NCBI GenBank assembly: GCA_963978895.1
Contig: OZ022241.1
Location: forward strand, 38,173,833-38,237,832
Reading direction: 5' to 3'
DNA: 64,000 nucleotides
Source: Erpobdella octoculata
Lineage: Eukaryota > Annelida > Clitellata > Hirudinida > Erpobdellidae
Shown: positions 1-19,478 of the stretch, one piece after another
Layout: each line of letters starts with the position of its first letter
Position numbering within the stretch: position 1 is the first letter of the stretch
Translations under genes and position numbers: made by a program
The notes under the pieces: generated by a model
Told to the model about the DNA's origin: nothing
What the model saw: only the letters and a program-made list of their open reading frames with translations
Databases searched by the model: none

Positions 1-911
1 TGTTGACCATATTCGTTCCATAACTCTACAGGAAGTTGAGATAAGTGAGATTGGCCTATAGTTGTTTGGACCAGTTGAAGAACCTTTTTTATGAATAGGC
101 TAAACATAGGTTATTTTTCAAGCACTGCGGTAAGACTCGAGATTTAAAAAAGTATTCAAAGATTATACCTAATGGTAAAGCTAATGAATTGGCGTCAAAT
201 AGGGTAAACGGTCAGGACCGGAAAGGAAAAAGAGCTAGGTTTTAGTTTCTTGAGACCGTTTAAAACTATGGCTGGGCTGAAATCTATAGTCGTAAGTTGT
301 GTAACAATGTCAGCGAAGATTTTCGAGCTTTTTCTTATGTACTTTGGGTATTGAACGCTTGAAATTTTTATGGTCGATATGGAAGTGAGAGGAACAAACA
401 TTGGCGCACCATTGTTGATAATTTAAAGCAGATAATTCTAACATTCATCATCAGTAGAGAGTTTCTGGAAGTGGTTTTACCATTTAATATTTGAGAAATA
501 CGTTTCGAAATCATCATAGTTAGTTTGACCAAAATTAAAGAAAGATTGTGTTTTATAATGATGTGTTATTCCAGGGCAAGGGGATTTGAATATAATAACA
601 TTATCGTCACTGGTACTTATAGGGATAGTTGACTGCATGCCAAAACTAAAAGTAATGCAGTTAGATAGTACAAGATTGAGAACATTTAATTCAGTAGTAG
701 GAATGTCAACAAACTATTGAAAATTATTATTATTGACAAAATCTATAAAAGATTTGTAAGTTTTATTGTCTGGCACATGGTAGTGGCTCTAATCAACATC
801 AGGCAGATTGAAATCACCAAGGAGTACAACTAATTTGTTAACAGAGCACAAATAAAATAGGCATTTAGTACTAGTTAGAAAATTATCAGAACGCAGTAGC
901 ATCAGAACGGT
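1..911 (-). pseudogene. LINE retrotransposon fragment (endonuclease end to start of reverse transcriptase)
   Basis: Read on the minus strand, 850-780 encodes the endonuclease signature LLGDFNLPDVD, and 90-1 encodes a reverse-transcriptase start (GPNNYRPISL followed by ISTSCRVMER), typical of CR1/Jockey-like non-LTR elements. A codon that is TGG in the second copy (33.3 kb) is TAG here, and no long frame is open, so this copy is dead. It runs off the left edge. On its upstream side it stops exactly where a MITE end begins (912), the same junction seen at 33208/33209. Clade assignment is inference from motif style. Confidence 0.72.
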
Positions 912-936
912 TTACGGAAAGTTCGTCCCCGTCAAT
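912..936 (-). mobile_element. Terminal fragment of the MITE also found at 32006-33208
   Basis: These 25 bases (ggtttacggaaagttcgtcc and a few more) match, in reverse complement, the right terminus of the 1.2 kb MITE at 33208, and they sit at the same LINE position. Only the tip remains; the sequence then diverges. Confidence 0.7.
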
Positions 937-2290
937 TTTTCAAAATTCCTAACATAAAAGCGCAATGATGTATTATGTCACCCGATTAGCATCTGCAGGT
1001 CTGAAAAAACTCACGTTGATAGATTATGAGACGCTGAACACGGTTTGTTAGGGCACTTTTTTGTTAAATTGTTTAAATAAAAAGTTATTAGCCGCGAAAG
1101 TCTAACGCTTTGCGGATAAATATAGCATCGTTCGTCATCGCTAAATATAGACAAGTTGAAAATAAATAAATCACCGAAGTAGTAGTCGGCGGGTTTTTTA
1201 TTTATGTAAATTATTATTAACGACAATTTACTATTTTGCAAGTATTATTCCTCTTATTTTAATTATTATTAATAACGAAGATTAACTATTTTGCTAATAT
1301 TATTTCTATTATTGGAAAGTTCGACGCTTTGCGGAAATATTTATTGAAATTATTATTAACGACATTTTTCTATTTTGTTATTATTATTCCTCTTATTTTA
1401 ATTATTAATAATATTATTAATTACGAAAATTAACTAATTTGCTAATATTATTCCTATTATTGGAAAGTTGGACGCTTTGTGGCTTTGCGGATATATATAT
1501 AGCATCGTACATCATCGCTAAATATAGACAAGTTGAAAATAAATAAATCACCGAAGTAGTAGTCGGCGGGTTTTTTATTTCGTTAATGCTATTGCCACGG
1601 CGGTACGCGATCTTTGATTCGCTATATCTTTATTAATTTTATTTTTTTGTACACTATATGGTATACTCAAACTCAGAATTTGTACCTTTATATAAAAATA
1701 TTAATGAAATTAAAAAAAAATTATTTTGAAATTTTTATGCTATTATCTAGGATAGGGTTTAGGGGTAGGGATAGGGTTAGAGGTAGGGTTAGGGTTCGGG
1801 TTAGGGTTAGGGTTAGAGCTAGGGATAGGGTTAGGGTTAGGGTTAGGGTTAGTAACAATTTTACCGATTGTAATCACGTCGAACCGCCGGGGCAATAGCA
1901 GTGACCTTTTTATTTATGTAAATTATTATTAACGACAATTTACTAATTTGCAATTATTATTTCTCTTATTTTAATTATTATTAATAACGAAAATTAACTT
2001 TTTTGCTAATATTATTTCTATTATTGGAATGTTCGACGCTTTGCGGAAATGTTTAATGAAATTATTATTAACGACATTTTTCTATTTTGTTATTATTATT
2101 CCTCTTATTTTAATTATTAATAATATTATTAATTACGAAAATTAACTACTTTGCTAATATTATCCCTATTATTGGAATACGCCATAACTCAATATAAACA
2201 AGTTGAAAATAAATAAATCACCGAAGTAGTAGTCGGCGGGTTTTTCCCAATTTTAAACAAGTTGTAAATTATTATTATTAACGACAATTT
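937..2290. repeat. AT-rich block of partly duplicated intergenic repeats
   Basis: A module containing caagttgaaaataaataaat then caccgaagtagtagtcggcg recurs near 1150, 1528 and 2198. Shared flanks include attattattaacgacaattt and cgctttgcgg. I see no gene. Parts of three copies separate the interstitial TTAGGG tract from its neighbours. Confidence 0.6.
1747..1852 (+). repeat. Interstitial TTAGGG-type telomere-like tract
   Basis: About 105 bases of tttaggg, ttaggg, ttcggg and atagggttag variants, ending in five clean TTAGGG units. It lies inside the surrounding AT-rich repeat, not at a chromosome end, and it opens a meaningless Arg/Val-rich reading frame. The motif fits animals with TTAGGG telomeres. 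Confidence 0.75.
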
Positions 2291-2303
2291 ACTATTTTAT
2301 AAA

Positions 2304-3036
2304 ACGTGTTCAGGTAATCATGTAGAATAGTACCAGAAATTATTTTCGGTGTTTTTAATTATTTTTTCGTAATAATAATTATATATTTGTAATCACAATA
2401 ATAACTCCAATTTAATGATCCAAGCAGTTTATTAATTTTTGATAATAAAATTTACTCGGAAAACTCACGAAACGCGCAAGAGAACAGCAACAAAAACTAT
2501 GAATAGCGAAGTCAAACAGAAATTACTATTTATAGCGCAGACAAGAAATATTTACAGCGCTTAAAAAAAAATTATTAGCAAAAGTAACACAAGAAATAGT
2601 ATTCACGCAGTCAAAATAACATTATTTACAAAAAAAATTTAAGTTTATTCAAGTCCGAACTGTTCTTCATAGAATGTTAAACTCTATAGTTTTCAATTAA
2701 GGCATACAAATTAATTCATACTTTTTTTAAAAATAAGTAATTTTTTTTTAAATTGTTTTATAAAAACTCGCACAATAAATTTATTTGAAAACTAATTTAT
2801 TTGACATTTCATTTCGCTTCGCCTTTAGTTAGTTTACTGTTTATGAACCTAGTTTTTCCTACTACCTGGCGGTTTTCTGTCATTAACTTCTTCTTTAATT
2901 ATATTTTCAATAAATTATTTGGATCATCCGATTGGTAATTTTATTCTGTTTCTAATTATATTAATTTTATAATAAAAAAATAATTAAAAACACCGAAAAT
3001 AATTTCTGGTACTATTCTACATGATTACCCGTGTTC
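2304..3036. mobile_element. Foldback/MITE-like element with about 65-base inverted ends
   Basis: The left arm (about 2304-2370: ggtaatcatgtagaatagta, then ccagaaattattttcggtgt) is matched in reverse complement by the right arm (about 2970-3036). The roughly 600 bases between are AT-rich and without a usable reading frame. The long nearly identical arms and no coding capacity suggest a non-autonomous DNA transposon. Target duplications were not resolved. Confidence 0.62.
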
Positions 3037-3058
3037 ATATGCAACTGGCTATAATAGT

Positions 3059-3205
3059 CACACGCTTCGCTTGCGAAGCGTGCGTAAAGTTATTACTATA
3101 ATAGCGCATAGGTGTTGTTTTTGAGCTTAAAGTGCGATTTGATTGCGACTACCTTTACTATTAATGTAAAAACTCACACGCTTCGCGCGCGAAGCGTGCG
3201 TCAAC
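3059..3205. repeat. Two short perfect hairpins (cacgcttcgc / gcgaagcgtg)
   Basis: Two palindromes, about 3060-3085 and 3177-3203, have the stem acgcttcgc/gcgaagcgt with small loops. They could be palindromic repeat units or terminators; nothing in the sequence decides this. Confidence 0.5.
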
Positions 3206-3453
3206 TGCTGGTTTACAATAAAAGTTAAACGTTGTCATTAAAGCGTCATAGATGTAGGGATAACAAAAACACTTGGCCAACCTACTTGTGAGCCAGACCC
3301 ATGCCTGGATAAAAAAGGAAGAAAAGAAAGAAAAGGTGTTTCTATTACGTCTTTGGTAGATGAATTTCAAAATATAATTTTAAATAGTGCATAAATTTTT
3401 GGAAAAATTAATTATTCTTTTGCTTGTTAATTCAAATACAAATTTGATTTTGA

Positions 3454-12073
<8,620 letters not shown>

Positions 12074-12408
12074 TCTAAAAGTTCGCTTGAAAACCTAAAT
12101 GATGCAACTGATATTTATACTGTTTTATATTTAAGAATATTTGATCTTTCACATACTTTGCAAAGTTTATTATGATAACATTTGATGAAATAATTGCTAG
12201 TGCAAAAATGTGGTTTTGTCCTTTATGGTACAGTACTTAAAGTACATTGTCCTTTTTAAATATTTGTTTTTTTTCTTAGTAGGAGCAAAATAGGCTTTTT
12301 TAAATTAAAAAAAACAACCTATAGAACACTTTATTAATAGAAATTTTTATTTCATTTAATGAGCTGGTTGTTTTTAGCCTCAAGTTCAATCCATCAATTT
12401 ATATTATG

Positions 12409-12884
12409 GATGTCACGGGTAGTACTTTTTGGAGTTTTCGGGTTCGGGTTTGTGAAACTAGAGTTTTCGGGTTCGGGTTTGTGAAACTAGAGTTTTCGGG
12501 TTCGGGTTTGTAAAACTCGAGTTTTCGGGTTCGGGTTTGTGAAACTCAGGTTTTCGGGTTCGGGTACTGGCTTATGATTTCAAATTCCTGGATAGATTTT
12601 AAATTTACCTAGTATATATACATATACAAACGAGAGCGATCAATTTATCCATTGGACATTACACGTATTGAATAAACTGTAACAAGTTATTTTTTTAGCT
12701 TTCCAAATAATGTTATTTCTTTGGCCGAAGGAGGCTTAATTATTTTAGTTCGTTCGGGGCTCGGTCCGGCCAGATAATCAGGCGGATTAGTGGTCTAGCT
12801 TACACACTCATCAATAAAATGACCTATTTGTGTTATTTGTTACGCAAAGGTGATAATACAAAACTTGCAGAGCTTGCGATTAGT
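12409..12884. mobile_element. hAT-like non-autonomous repeat with (ttcgggttcgggtttgtgaa)n
   Basis: It starts atggatgtcacgggtag, the inverse of the cccgtgacatccctaat end of the repeat at 18231-18712, a terminus style found in hAT elements. An about 35-base minisatellite (gttttcgggttcgggtttgt) follows, then blocks cgaaggaggcttaattattt, gttcg..gctcggtccgg and ttacgcaaaggtgataatac shared with 18231-18410. The P-like element at 12885 has inserted into it; it resumes at 16152-16260. Confidence 0.55.
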
Positions 12885-12961
12885 CATGGACGTCTGTATA
12901 ATAGCACCTGGACGGTCAACCTCGTTTGCGTGCGTACGGTAGTTCTCCGACCGTGCGCTGT

Positions 12962-13921
12962 ACCATGGACTCCTAAATAAAAGCTATCTGGACACTAACC
13001 TGAATGGGTGGGAACCTAATGAGTCGAATACATGAGGCGATTGTATACAGTCATGCGAATGTAGCATGCATCGACAACAACTGTTTGTGCTGGTTTTGTG
13101 ACGCTCAGCCCTTGACGACAGAAATTTTAGCATCATCGGCCAAGAACTTCAAACGACCTTTCGTTTTCTGTTCGATCGAGATCATCTTAAATGAAGCTTA
13201 TAAGACTAATTAATTATTTGCTTGGTCAGCTTCATTCTGATAATTTATAGTCTCGTTTTGGATAGTTTTATCAAATTTCAGAAGCAACTATTACACTTCA
13301 ATGCACCAGGTGCTGGAGAGCGATAGAAAGATTCGAGCTGTGTCTGTTTTTAAGTTCTCTAAATTTTTGTTTCATGAAAACATTACTTTTAAAGAAGATA
13401 CAATGTCAACTTTAGTTTCCAAAGAGCAATACAACACAACAAATTTTATAGTTTAAAAACTTTTCATGAATGGACATTTGTTAGCCGGTGAAGCTCGTAT
13501 AATATTATATCATGGGCAAAAAACATGGAACGGGAGCATTGATTTACCAACAAAGTCACATTGTTTGCAAGCCTTTCCGCATTTTAATCAAAATATAAGT
13601 GGAGGAAATAACAAGAGAAGCAAGCAAGAATAATAGAGTTAAAGAAGAAAAATAGATAAACTTATAAATTGCACTTGAGAACATTTTAGCTTAGATTATT
13701 TTGTGTTTTAAAATAAACTATTTGAGTGGTAATTGTCAGATAATAAATGTTTTATTTATGTCTTTCAGTTGTTCAAGTGTAAACTAATAAAAGTTGTCAA
13801 ACTTTTTATAACATGTAGCTCTCTCAAACAGCCAAGCGTAATGCGATACAATCGCCCCATGTGGTAGATAACGCCGTGGCAGATTTGTGTCCAGATAGCT
13901 TTTATTTAGGAGTCCATGGCT
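12962..13921. repeat. Internal inverted repeat pair inside the P-like element
   Basis: accatggactcctaaataaa (from about 12962) and its exact inverse near 13885-13921 form perfect arms of about 34 bases, and weaker inverted similarity (ggcgattgtat) continues inwards. Either a foldback element nested in the P-like element or duplicated subterminal sequence. No ORF of note lies between. Confidence 0.65.
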
Positions 13922-14096
13922 GTACACAGCAGCGCTTATCGTTGATTATGCACGGTTAAATAACTTTATTTCCGTCGAAAATAGTCAACACAATTAGAAC
14001 ACAACAGTGGTGATTAAATCAAATATTTTATTGATTATAATGAAACATTAATATGTAATAAAAATTGACACTAAAGCAATAAAAATGTCAAGTATA

Positions 14097-15628
14097 TTAA
14101 TAATTAGTTCTAGCAGATAATTTGGCTATTTTTCGTTTCTTAGATTGTCTAGACTGTGAATTGGTGTTTAAATCTTTGAGAAAGTTTTTGGCAACACAAT
14201 TGAAAAATCGATTTGTGATTAGAGAATTGAGTTCATGCCCATTCACACACACATTCACATCAATAGGCAGGTGACCAAATGCTTGAATGCAGCCGACCCT
14301 GTCCATAACCTTTCCAAACAACTTTCTCTGGCATGTGCTATTGAGAAGCTGCTCCATTAATGAAGAGGTTGATTTTATTTCTTCAAACACTCTCCAGCAG
14401 TCGATCATCAGTCTAAAGGTATATTAATCTAATATATTAATCTGTTGGTCTGGATTAACCGCCACGATTAATAGACTCCATCAAAGTTGCTGCAGAGTAG
14501 TTTAGTTTGTTGTCGATACCAATTGGTTCGAGTTTATTTTCTGTCACAAGGGATTCTTTGCAATGATCACATTTTGTGGTTCTTATGATAGAATTTGCAA
14601 CATAACGACTGATATAAAACAAACATGTTGTTTAGCAGCAGTCAACTTTGACATTGGATAGATTCCAACAAGGTCTTTATACTTTCCGACGACTGACTTG
14701 ATCATAAAACAGAACAAGGTTGATGCCACAGATCCATCTAATGTTAGACCCTGAATTACACCACCAGTGTATTCTACCCGCTTGGCAACATATACTTCGT
14801 CGATCATCAACACAACATTTCTCTGAAATTCATTAAGCTTATCAATAGTTTCAAGTAGCTGGCGTTATTTAATCCATTATTAACATTTAGTCGTCTGGTG
14901 ACTTTCTTTAGAGTGCTGATTGATGGCAAGCATAAAATGTTCTCATCTCGTACAGTTGCATATGCTACAGAACTAGATGTATAAATCATATACGAGAATA
15001 AGGTAAACTGTAGTGAATATTGACGGCCATGTTCAGGTTTAGCCAACAATTCTAACTGTTCTATGATGAATTGTATTTTTTGGAATTTTTCATGGTCATC
15101 GCTTAAATTGCTGAAATATTTTTGGAGCCCATGGACAGCCATCTGTCTTTGTATTCTGAAGCTGGAACTTTTTTCTGTCAACAGTAGGCACAACTTTATG
15201 ATCGTTGTGAACTGCAATAGATGCCTTTACTACCAGCACATCATCAGTAATGCCCAATAAATATATTTGCAGAACTTCATCTATATGAGCCACTGAGAAA
15301 CCAGACGGTGTTGCTGCTTCTGGAGTTACTGTTACTGGAGGTCTAAAAGGCTGATATTCGATATGTCGTCATTGGCCTTGAATGACTTTTCTTGACAATT
15401 TAATTTTGTTATTTCTTGCTCGAAGCGACGACTTGCCGTTGCTTTTGATGTTGATCGAAATTGGTTGGCTGTAGTTGACAGGTAGCTTGGAGTATTCGGA
15501 AAAATTGAAGGAATGACACCATCCTTCAAGCGTTTCCTCGTCAATTTCTCGCCTAGTGATTTTACATCCAAAAGCTGCACGCTTAACCATGATATCCAGT
15601 AATATAATCCTGTCAAATGAAAACACAA
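14097..15628 (-). pseudogene. THAP-domain P-element-type transposase, broken
   Basis: Read from 15628 downwards, the first frame includes MVKRAAFGCK and, in another frame, VIPSIFPNTPSYLS, the segment that ends THAP zinc-binding domains. Further on come LQKYFSNLSDD, then LMIDEVYVAKRVEYTGGVIQ, GLTLDGSVASTLFCFM and KYKDLVGIYPMSKLTA, which match the RNase-H-like catalytic region of P/THAP9 transposases (MIDE...YVAKRVEY). A C-terminal piece follows to 14097. At least three frame changes break it, so it cannot be active as it stands. In an intact element it would bind the inverted ends and catalyse excision. Confidence 0.82.
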
Positions 15629-16263
15629 TAATGATTATCAGTTGTTGTTGTTGTTGTAATTATTACTTAGTATTACTATTACAGTGATTAAGTTTGTTCT
15701 AAAAAATATTATATATGATAGTGAGATATATCTATTATTTTTAATGAATCTTTAAATAATCATAGACAAATCAACTATAAATTGCCGTAGAGAGGCAATA
15801 TAACATAATTAACATAAATAATCCGACCGAGTTTGAGAACGACATAATAACAAAACGCATCAGCGATCCGAGATTGATCAAGTTTATTCTAATTTGTCAA
15901 TAGAATTATAATAAGAATAAAATCAAGTTCCACAAACCTTAAATAAATAAAAATATCAGGTTGCTTACAAATGAATAAAATTACAACGCAACACAAAACG
16001 CAACGATAATCCACACGCGTTAGTGAAAGTTAGTAGTCAGCACCACTGATCTCTATAATATAACAATAAGAAAGTCGGACAACTACCGTACACATCAGCG
16101 CACGCAAGGCTCAAGCATGACCGTCCAGGTGCTATTATACAGACGTCCATGGATTAGTATAATACGTTACCTCTTAAATTATTGTAATTATTGTGATTTA
16201 TTAATTTTTTTCGCGGCTCGGTCCGGTCGGGTTATCAGGCGGATTAGTGTCCTAGCTTACACA

Positions 16264-16720
16264 TCTATATATATAAAAGGCAACGTCTGTTCATTAATAA
16301 CGCCAAAACCAATGAAGGGATTTGCACCAAATTTTACATAATAAACATTTACCACCTAACAAATATCTCTTTTATTTAAAAAAATTGTTTTGAATGTTTT
16401 TAGAAAATTAATTTTTAGAAATATTTTCGTCTATGCAATTATATCGCGGCTTAACAAGCTGAGGGTTTCCGTCGCCTTCCGTTCCGCCGTTGTTGGTTGT
16501 CGCGATTTCTCAAAATCAAAAGTGAGTATTATTTTACTTATATCAAAAGTACTAAAGTACTATTATTTTTATTTATTTTTTTAATTACTGTATATCGTTC
16601 AAATGTTTTTGAATGTTTTAGAAAATTATTTTTTTTTAATATTTTCGCTATTTTATCAGAGCTATGGTTTGTTTACATTCGCTGTTTATCGTCTCGGTTT
16701 CTCGAAATCAAAGTAATTTA
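16264..16720 (+). mobile_element. Helitron-like 5' end and unclassified repeat body
   Basis: It begins TC TATATATATAAAAGGCAA, the TC-TATA start seen elsewhere in this window, followed by gttcattaataacgccaaaa and ccaatgaagggatttgcacc. No 3' end is recognised before the SINE at 16729. Confidence 0.4.
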
Positions 16721-16728
16721 AGTAACAT

Positions 16729-16910
16729 GGTGGTCATGTGGTAAAGCGTTCGCCTGTTGGCCTAAAGGTCGGCGGTTCGAATCTCACCGCGTCATCAGCG
16801 TCCGCAGGGGGTGTGGGGAGGCACGCACCATAAACAACTGCCTCTAAATGTTGTAGTGGTTCTCACACAGGCTTCAGCCTTCTGAACCACTCTAAAAAAA
16901 ACCATGTTAT
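16729..16910 (+). mobile_element. tRNA-derived SINE (tRNA-Asn-like head)
   Basis: The head has an A-box-like tggtcatgtggtaaagcg and a B box ggttcgaatc (about 16774). The segment gcgttcgcctgttggcctaa then aggtcggcggttcgaatc resembles eukaryotic tRNA-Asn. The body (cgcagggggtgtggggaggc, gtagtggttctcacacaggc) is not tRNA. It ends in an A-rich run. Too long and unstructured in the acceptor part to be a working tRNA. Confidence 0.75.
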
Positions 16911-16984
16911 ATAAAAACTATTCTTATATTATTTAATTTTCTAATTATAATTGTTGTGTATATATTATTGTGAGTGAGTATATC

Positions 16985-18062
16985 TTTTAAATCCAGATAA
17001 CTTTGGTTTTCAGGACTAATCAATAAATTGCAGGTGGAATTTCTTCTATTTAGAAATTTAGACTCTAAATTTTAGAGACATTTTGTGCTTCACAAAAAGA
17101 GTTCCAGACTTAACAAAATCAGTAAATGAGAAATTTTTTTGGGCAGGTAAGTGTTTTTTTATGTGATGGCATTAGCCGATTTGGTATTAATTTATTATTG
17201 ATGAGTAGTTATGACTATAAGATTATGAATTAATTTATCGGTCTTATTTTATTTTTTACTTTTCAGAGGAAATTAGAAAATTACATTTTGAAGAAAATCT
17301 TACATGCAACACCAATTTATTGTAAACGTTTCACTGATATATGAGGTGCATGAAATTTGAAAGAAATGAAAGCAAGTGCAGTATTTTTGTGTTTCAACAA
17401 AATCATGAACAAAGTTCTCAAGCCAGCCTATCAATCTGCTGCTGTTTCATTCAATTTATAATTGCATCATTTGCTAAATAAAAGTGGTACTCTTCGATTG
17501 TTCCAAATTGATGATCTCGGAAAACTCTCGGAAAATTCATTAAGTTAATGCTTTGAAGGTTTTTAATATTACAAGTATTTAAAATAAATATAATTTGTTG
17601 AGATATATGAGCGGATTTTAACATTATTGCAGCGTTAACTAATAAATTTTTTTTTCAGCTTTAGTCAATCGTAATAAGCAGAAGATCACACTTGCAGAGT
17701 GGAACCAATATTGAGGAAGTTCAGACGTAACTAAACGAGCAAACCAAACAACAAAGTGTTAACGAGAGAACAGATCAATTTTGATCACTGTGCACAGCAT
17801 TCTGCTACAGCCCATCTAAGCCACATTGGGAAGGCTCTAAAATTTAATGGAGGAACGGAAGAGCGAAAAGAAGAGCAAGCTGTGGCGGTAAAGCGTAAAA
17901 GCAACCGGGGTCGGGAAAAGTAAAAGAGACCGGGCCGGAAAAGCGACCGTGAGCAGAAATGCGACCTGGAACGGGAAAGCAAGCGGTTAAGAAAACGGGA
18001 GCCAGAGAGAAAAACGATAAAAAACCTTTAAAATCCCCGGGCAACGCCGGGTAACCAGCTAG
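16985..18062 (+). repeat. Long dispersed repeat, copy 2, with Helitron-like 3' end
   Basis: Partner of 7835-9170. It ends ccccgggcaacgccgggtaa then ccagctag|tttg, an intact hairpin plus CTAG. Between the conserved part and the end lies a short degenerate gaccg..gcgggaaa array. Confidence 0.62.
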
Positions 18063-18230
18063 TTTGTCAATAAAATAACTGGCGCATAGATCATTTATAG
18101 ACTTTGCCAGTTAAAGTTTAGGATTATGCAAGATTATCTTTATAACAAAGGGTCCTTGTTATATCAGAAAAACTTTGAGTATATGAATGAATAAATATAA
18201 GGTTATATAACTGAAGTAAAAAGTTTAGAG

Positions 18231-18712
18231 TCATGGCTATCCGCGATTTCTTCGACCGAAGGAGGCTTAATTATTTTAGTTCGTTCGCGGCTCGGTCCGG
18301 CCTGATAATCAAACGGACTAGTGGTTTAGTTTACACAATCACTAATAAATTGACGTATTTTTGTTATTTGTTACGCAAAGGTGATAATACAAAACTTCTA
18401 CGCTCGCGATTAGTATAATATGTTACGTCAACAAAACTTGTAATTTATTAATCTCTAAGACACAGCTTTTATAAAGATTTATTTGTTCACAACTCCGAGT
18501 TCAGGTATTAGGCTTATAAATTTTCGGGTTCGGGTATCAAGTTTTCACATTTTCGGGTTCGAGTTCGGGTTCGGGTATCAAGTTTTGTCATTTTCGGGTT
18601 CGGGTTCGGGTATCAAGTTTTCACATTTTCGGGTTCGGGTATCAGAAAAAGACCGGGTAGTACCGAACTCGGGTTCGGGTTCGGGTACCCGTGACATCCC
18701 TAATTTATATAT
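18231..18712. mobile_element. hAT-like non-autonomous repeat with (tttcgggttcgggtatcaag)n
   Basis: It contains cgaaggaggcttaattattt and ctcggtccgg as in 12409-12884, an uninterrupted gattagtataat, then an array of the unit attttcgggttcgggtatca. It ends ggtacccgtgacatccctaa; TAGGGATG-type ends are common in hAT elements. Confidence 0.55.
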
Positions 18713-18717
18713 ATTAC

Positions 18718-18865
18718 TAGCGGGGTTACCCGGAGTTGCTCGGGGGTTTTTAGAGTTTTTTTTATCGTTTTTCTCTAGCTCCGGTTTAATTCTTCGTTTT
18801 CTCTCCCGCTCCCGGTTGCTTTCCCGTTCCCGCTTGCTCTCCCACTCCCGGTCGCTTTCCCGCCC
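18718..18865 (-). mobile_element. Helitron-like 3' end fragment
   Basis: On the plus strand it begins ctagcggggttacccggagt, the inverted hairpin-CTAG end with two changes, followed by a short ccggtcgctttcccg array. Confidence 0.5.
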
Positions 18866-19148
18866 CATCTATCTCTTAATAATTTGTGATAACGCGCAAT
18901 TGGTCACATTATGCAAGACTGGGAAGCAAGTCATGGACTTCTAAATATTAAGAAGTGCATTAGCAACAAGGATATCTTGATATAAAAACTGGATCCACAA
19001 CCTACTCTAGTAGGCCAAGACAATTTAGCCAATTACGTCATAGTTACATCAAGATTTTTAGAAGTATGATATAACTACTGATGCTTTTGTAGTTTGTTAC
19101 ATCAATTTATTTATAATTATGATATAAAAAGCAATAAAACATTAGGCC

Positions 19149-19324
19149 TGTTAAATTAATTTGGTTTTAATGAACTCTTTGTTACAACGATTTATAATTA
19201 ATGCTCTATGTTCACTTTTAGTTTTATCTCTTTCCTTTCCGTTGTTATCTTTTGTCAATAAAGTCGAATCAACTATTGTCGATTAGTTCCGATTATACAC
19301 TGCGTTTAAGTATTGTTTCTAACA
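19149..19324 (+). repeat. Copia 5' LTR
   Basis: 176 bases, TG...CA. Identical by eye to the 3' LTR except for an 11-base duplication (cttcatgttca) present only in the 3' copy. It contains a candidate TATA/polyA stretch (caataaagtc). The flanking aggcc (19144-19148) is repeated after the 3' LTR (22140-22144), a 5-base target duplication. Confidence 0.93.
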
Positions 19325-19340
19325 GGTTATGGGCCCAGAA
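19325..19340 (+). promoter_or_regulatory. Copia primer-binding site (initiator tRNA-Met anticodon region)
   Basis: ggttatgggcccagaa directly follows the 5' LTR. It is complementary to the anticodon stem-loop of initiator tRNA-Met (ctgggcccataacc), the half-tRNA priming site known for Drosophila Copia. Confidence 0.88.
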
Positions 19341-19478
19341 CCCAATTTTAGGAACAAGTGAATAAATCAAGTTTTTTTTTCGGAACATTTAACGTTCGGT
19401 TCAAGATTTTATAAAGAACATTCGTTGTGAGCGATAAAGGTTAACCACGCTACATCGAGTAATACAATTGTTGAACTG

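Larger units (their letters stand above)
12885..16151 (-). mobile_element. P-like DNA transposon with inverted ends and a decayed THAP transposase
   Basis: The terminal inverted repeats catggacgtctgtataatag (12885) and ctattatacagacgtccatg (ending 16151) extend to about 34 bases, and similarity continues inwards. The flanking direct repeat gattagt (12878-12884 and 16152-16158) is a target duplication; P elements make 8-base duplications. The related repeat at about 18408 has an uninterrupted gattagtataat, which acts as an empty site. The minus-strand transposase remnant inside fits the P/THAP9 family. Size 3,267 bases. Confidence 0.78.

Noticed and set aside
1614..1898. A 94-codon Arg/Val-rich protein
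   Set aside because: The frame is the TTAGGG tract read as protein.
16729..16800. A tRNA-Asn gene
   Set aside because: The A and B boxes are good, but the acceptor stem does not pair, the anticodon stem is disrupted and a non-tRNA body follows; it is a SINE head.
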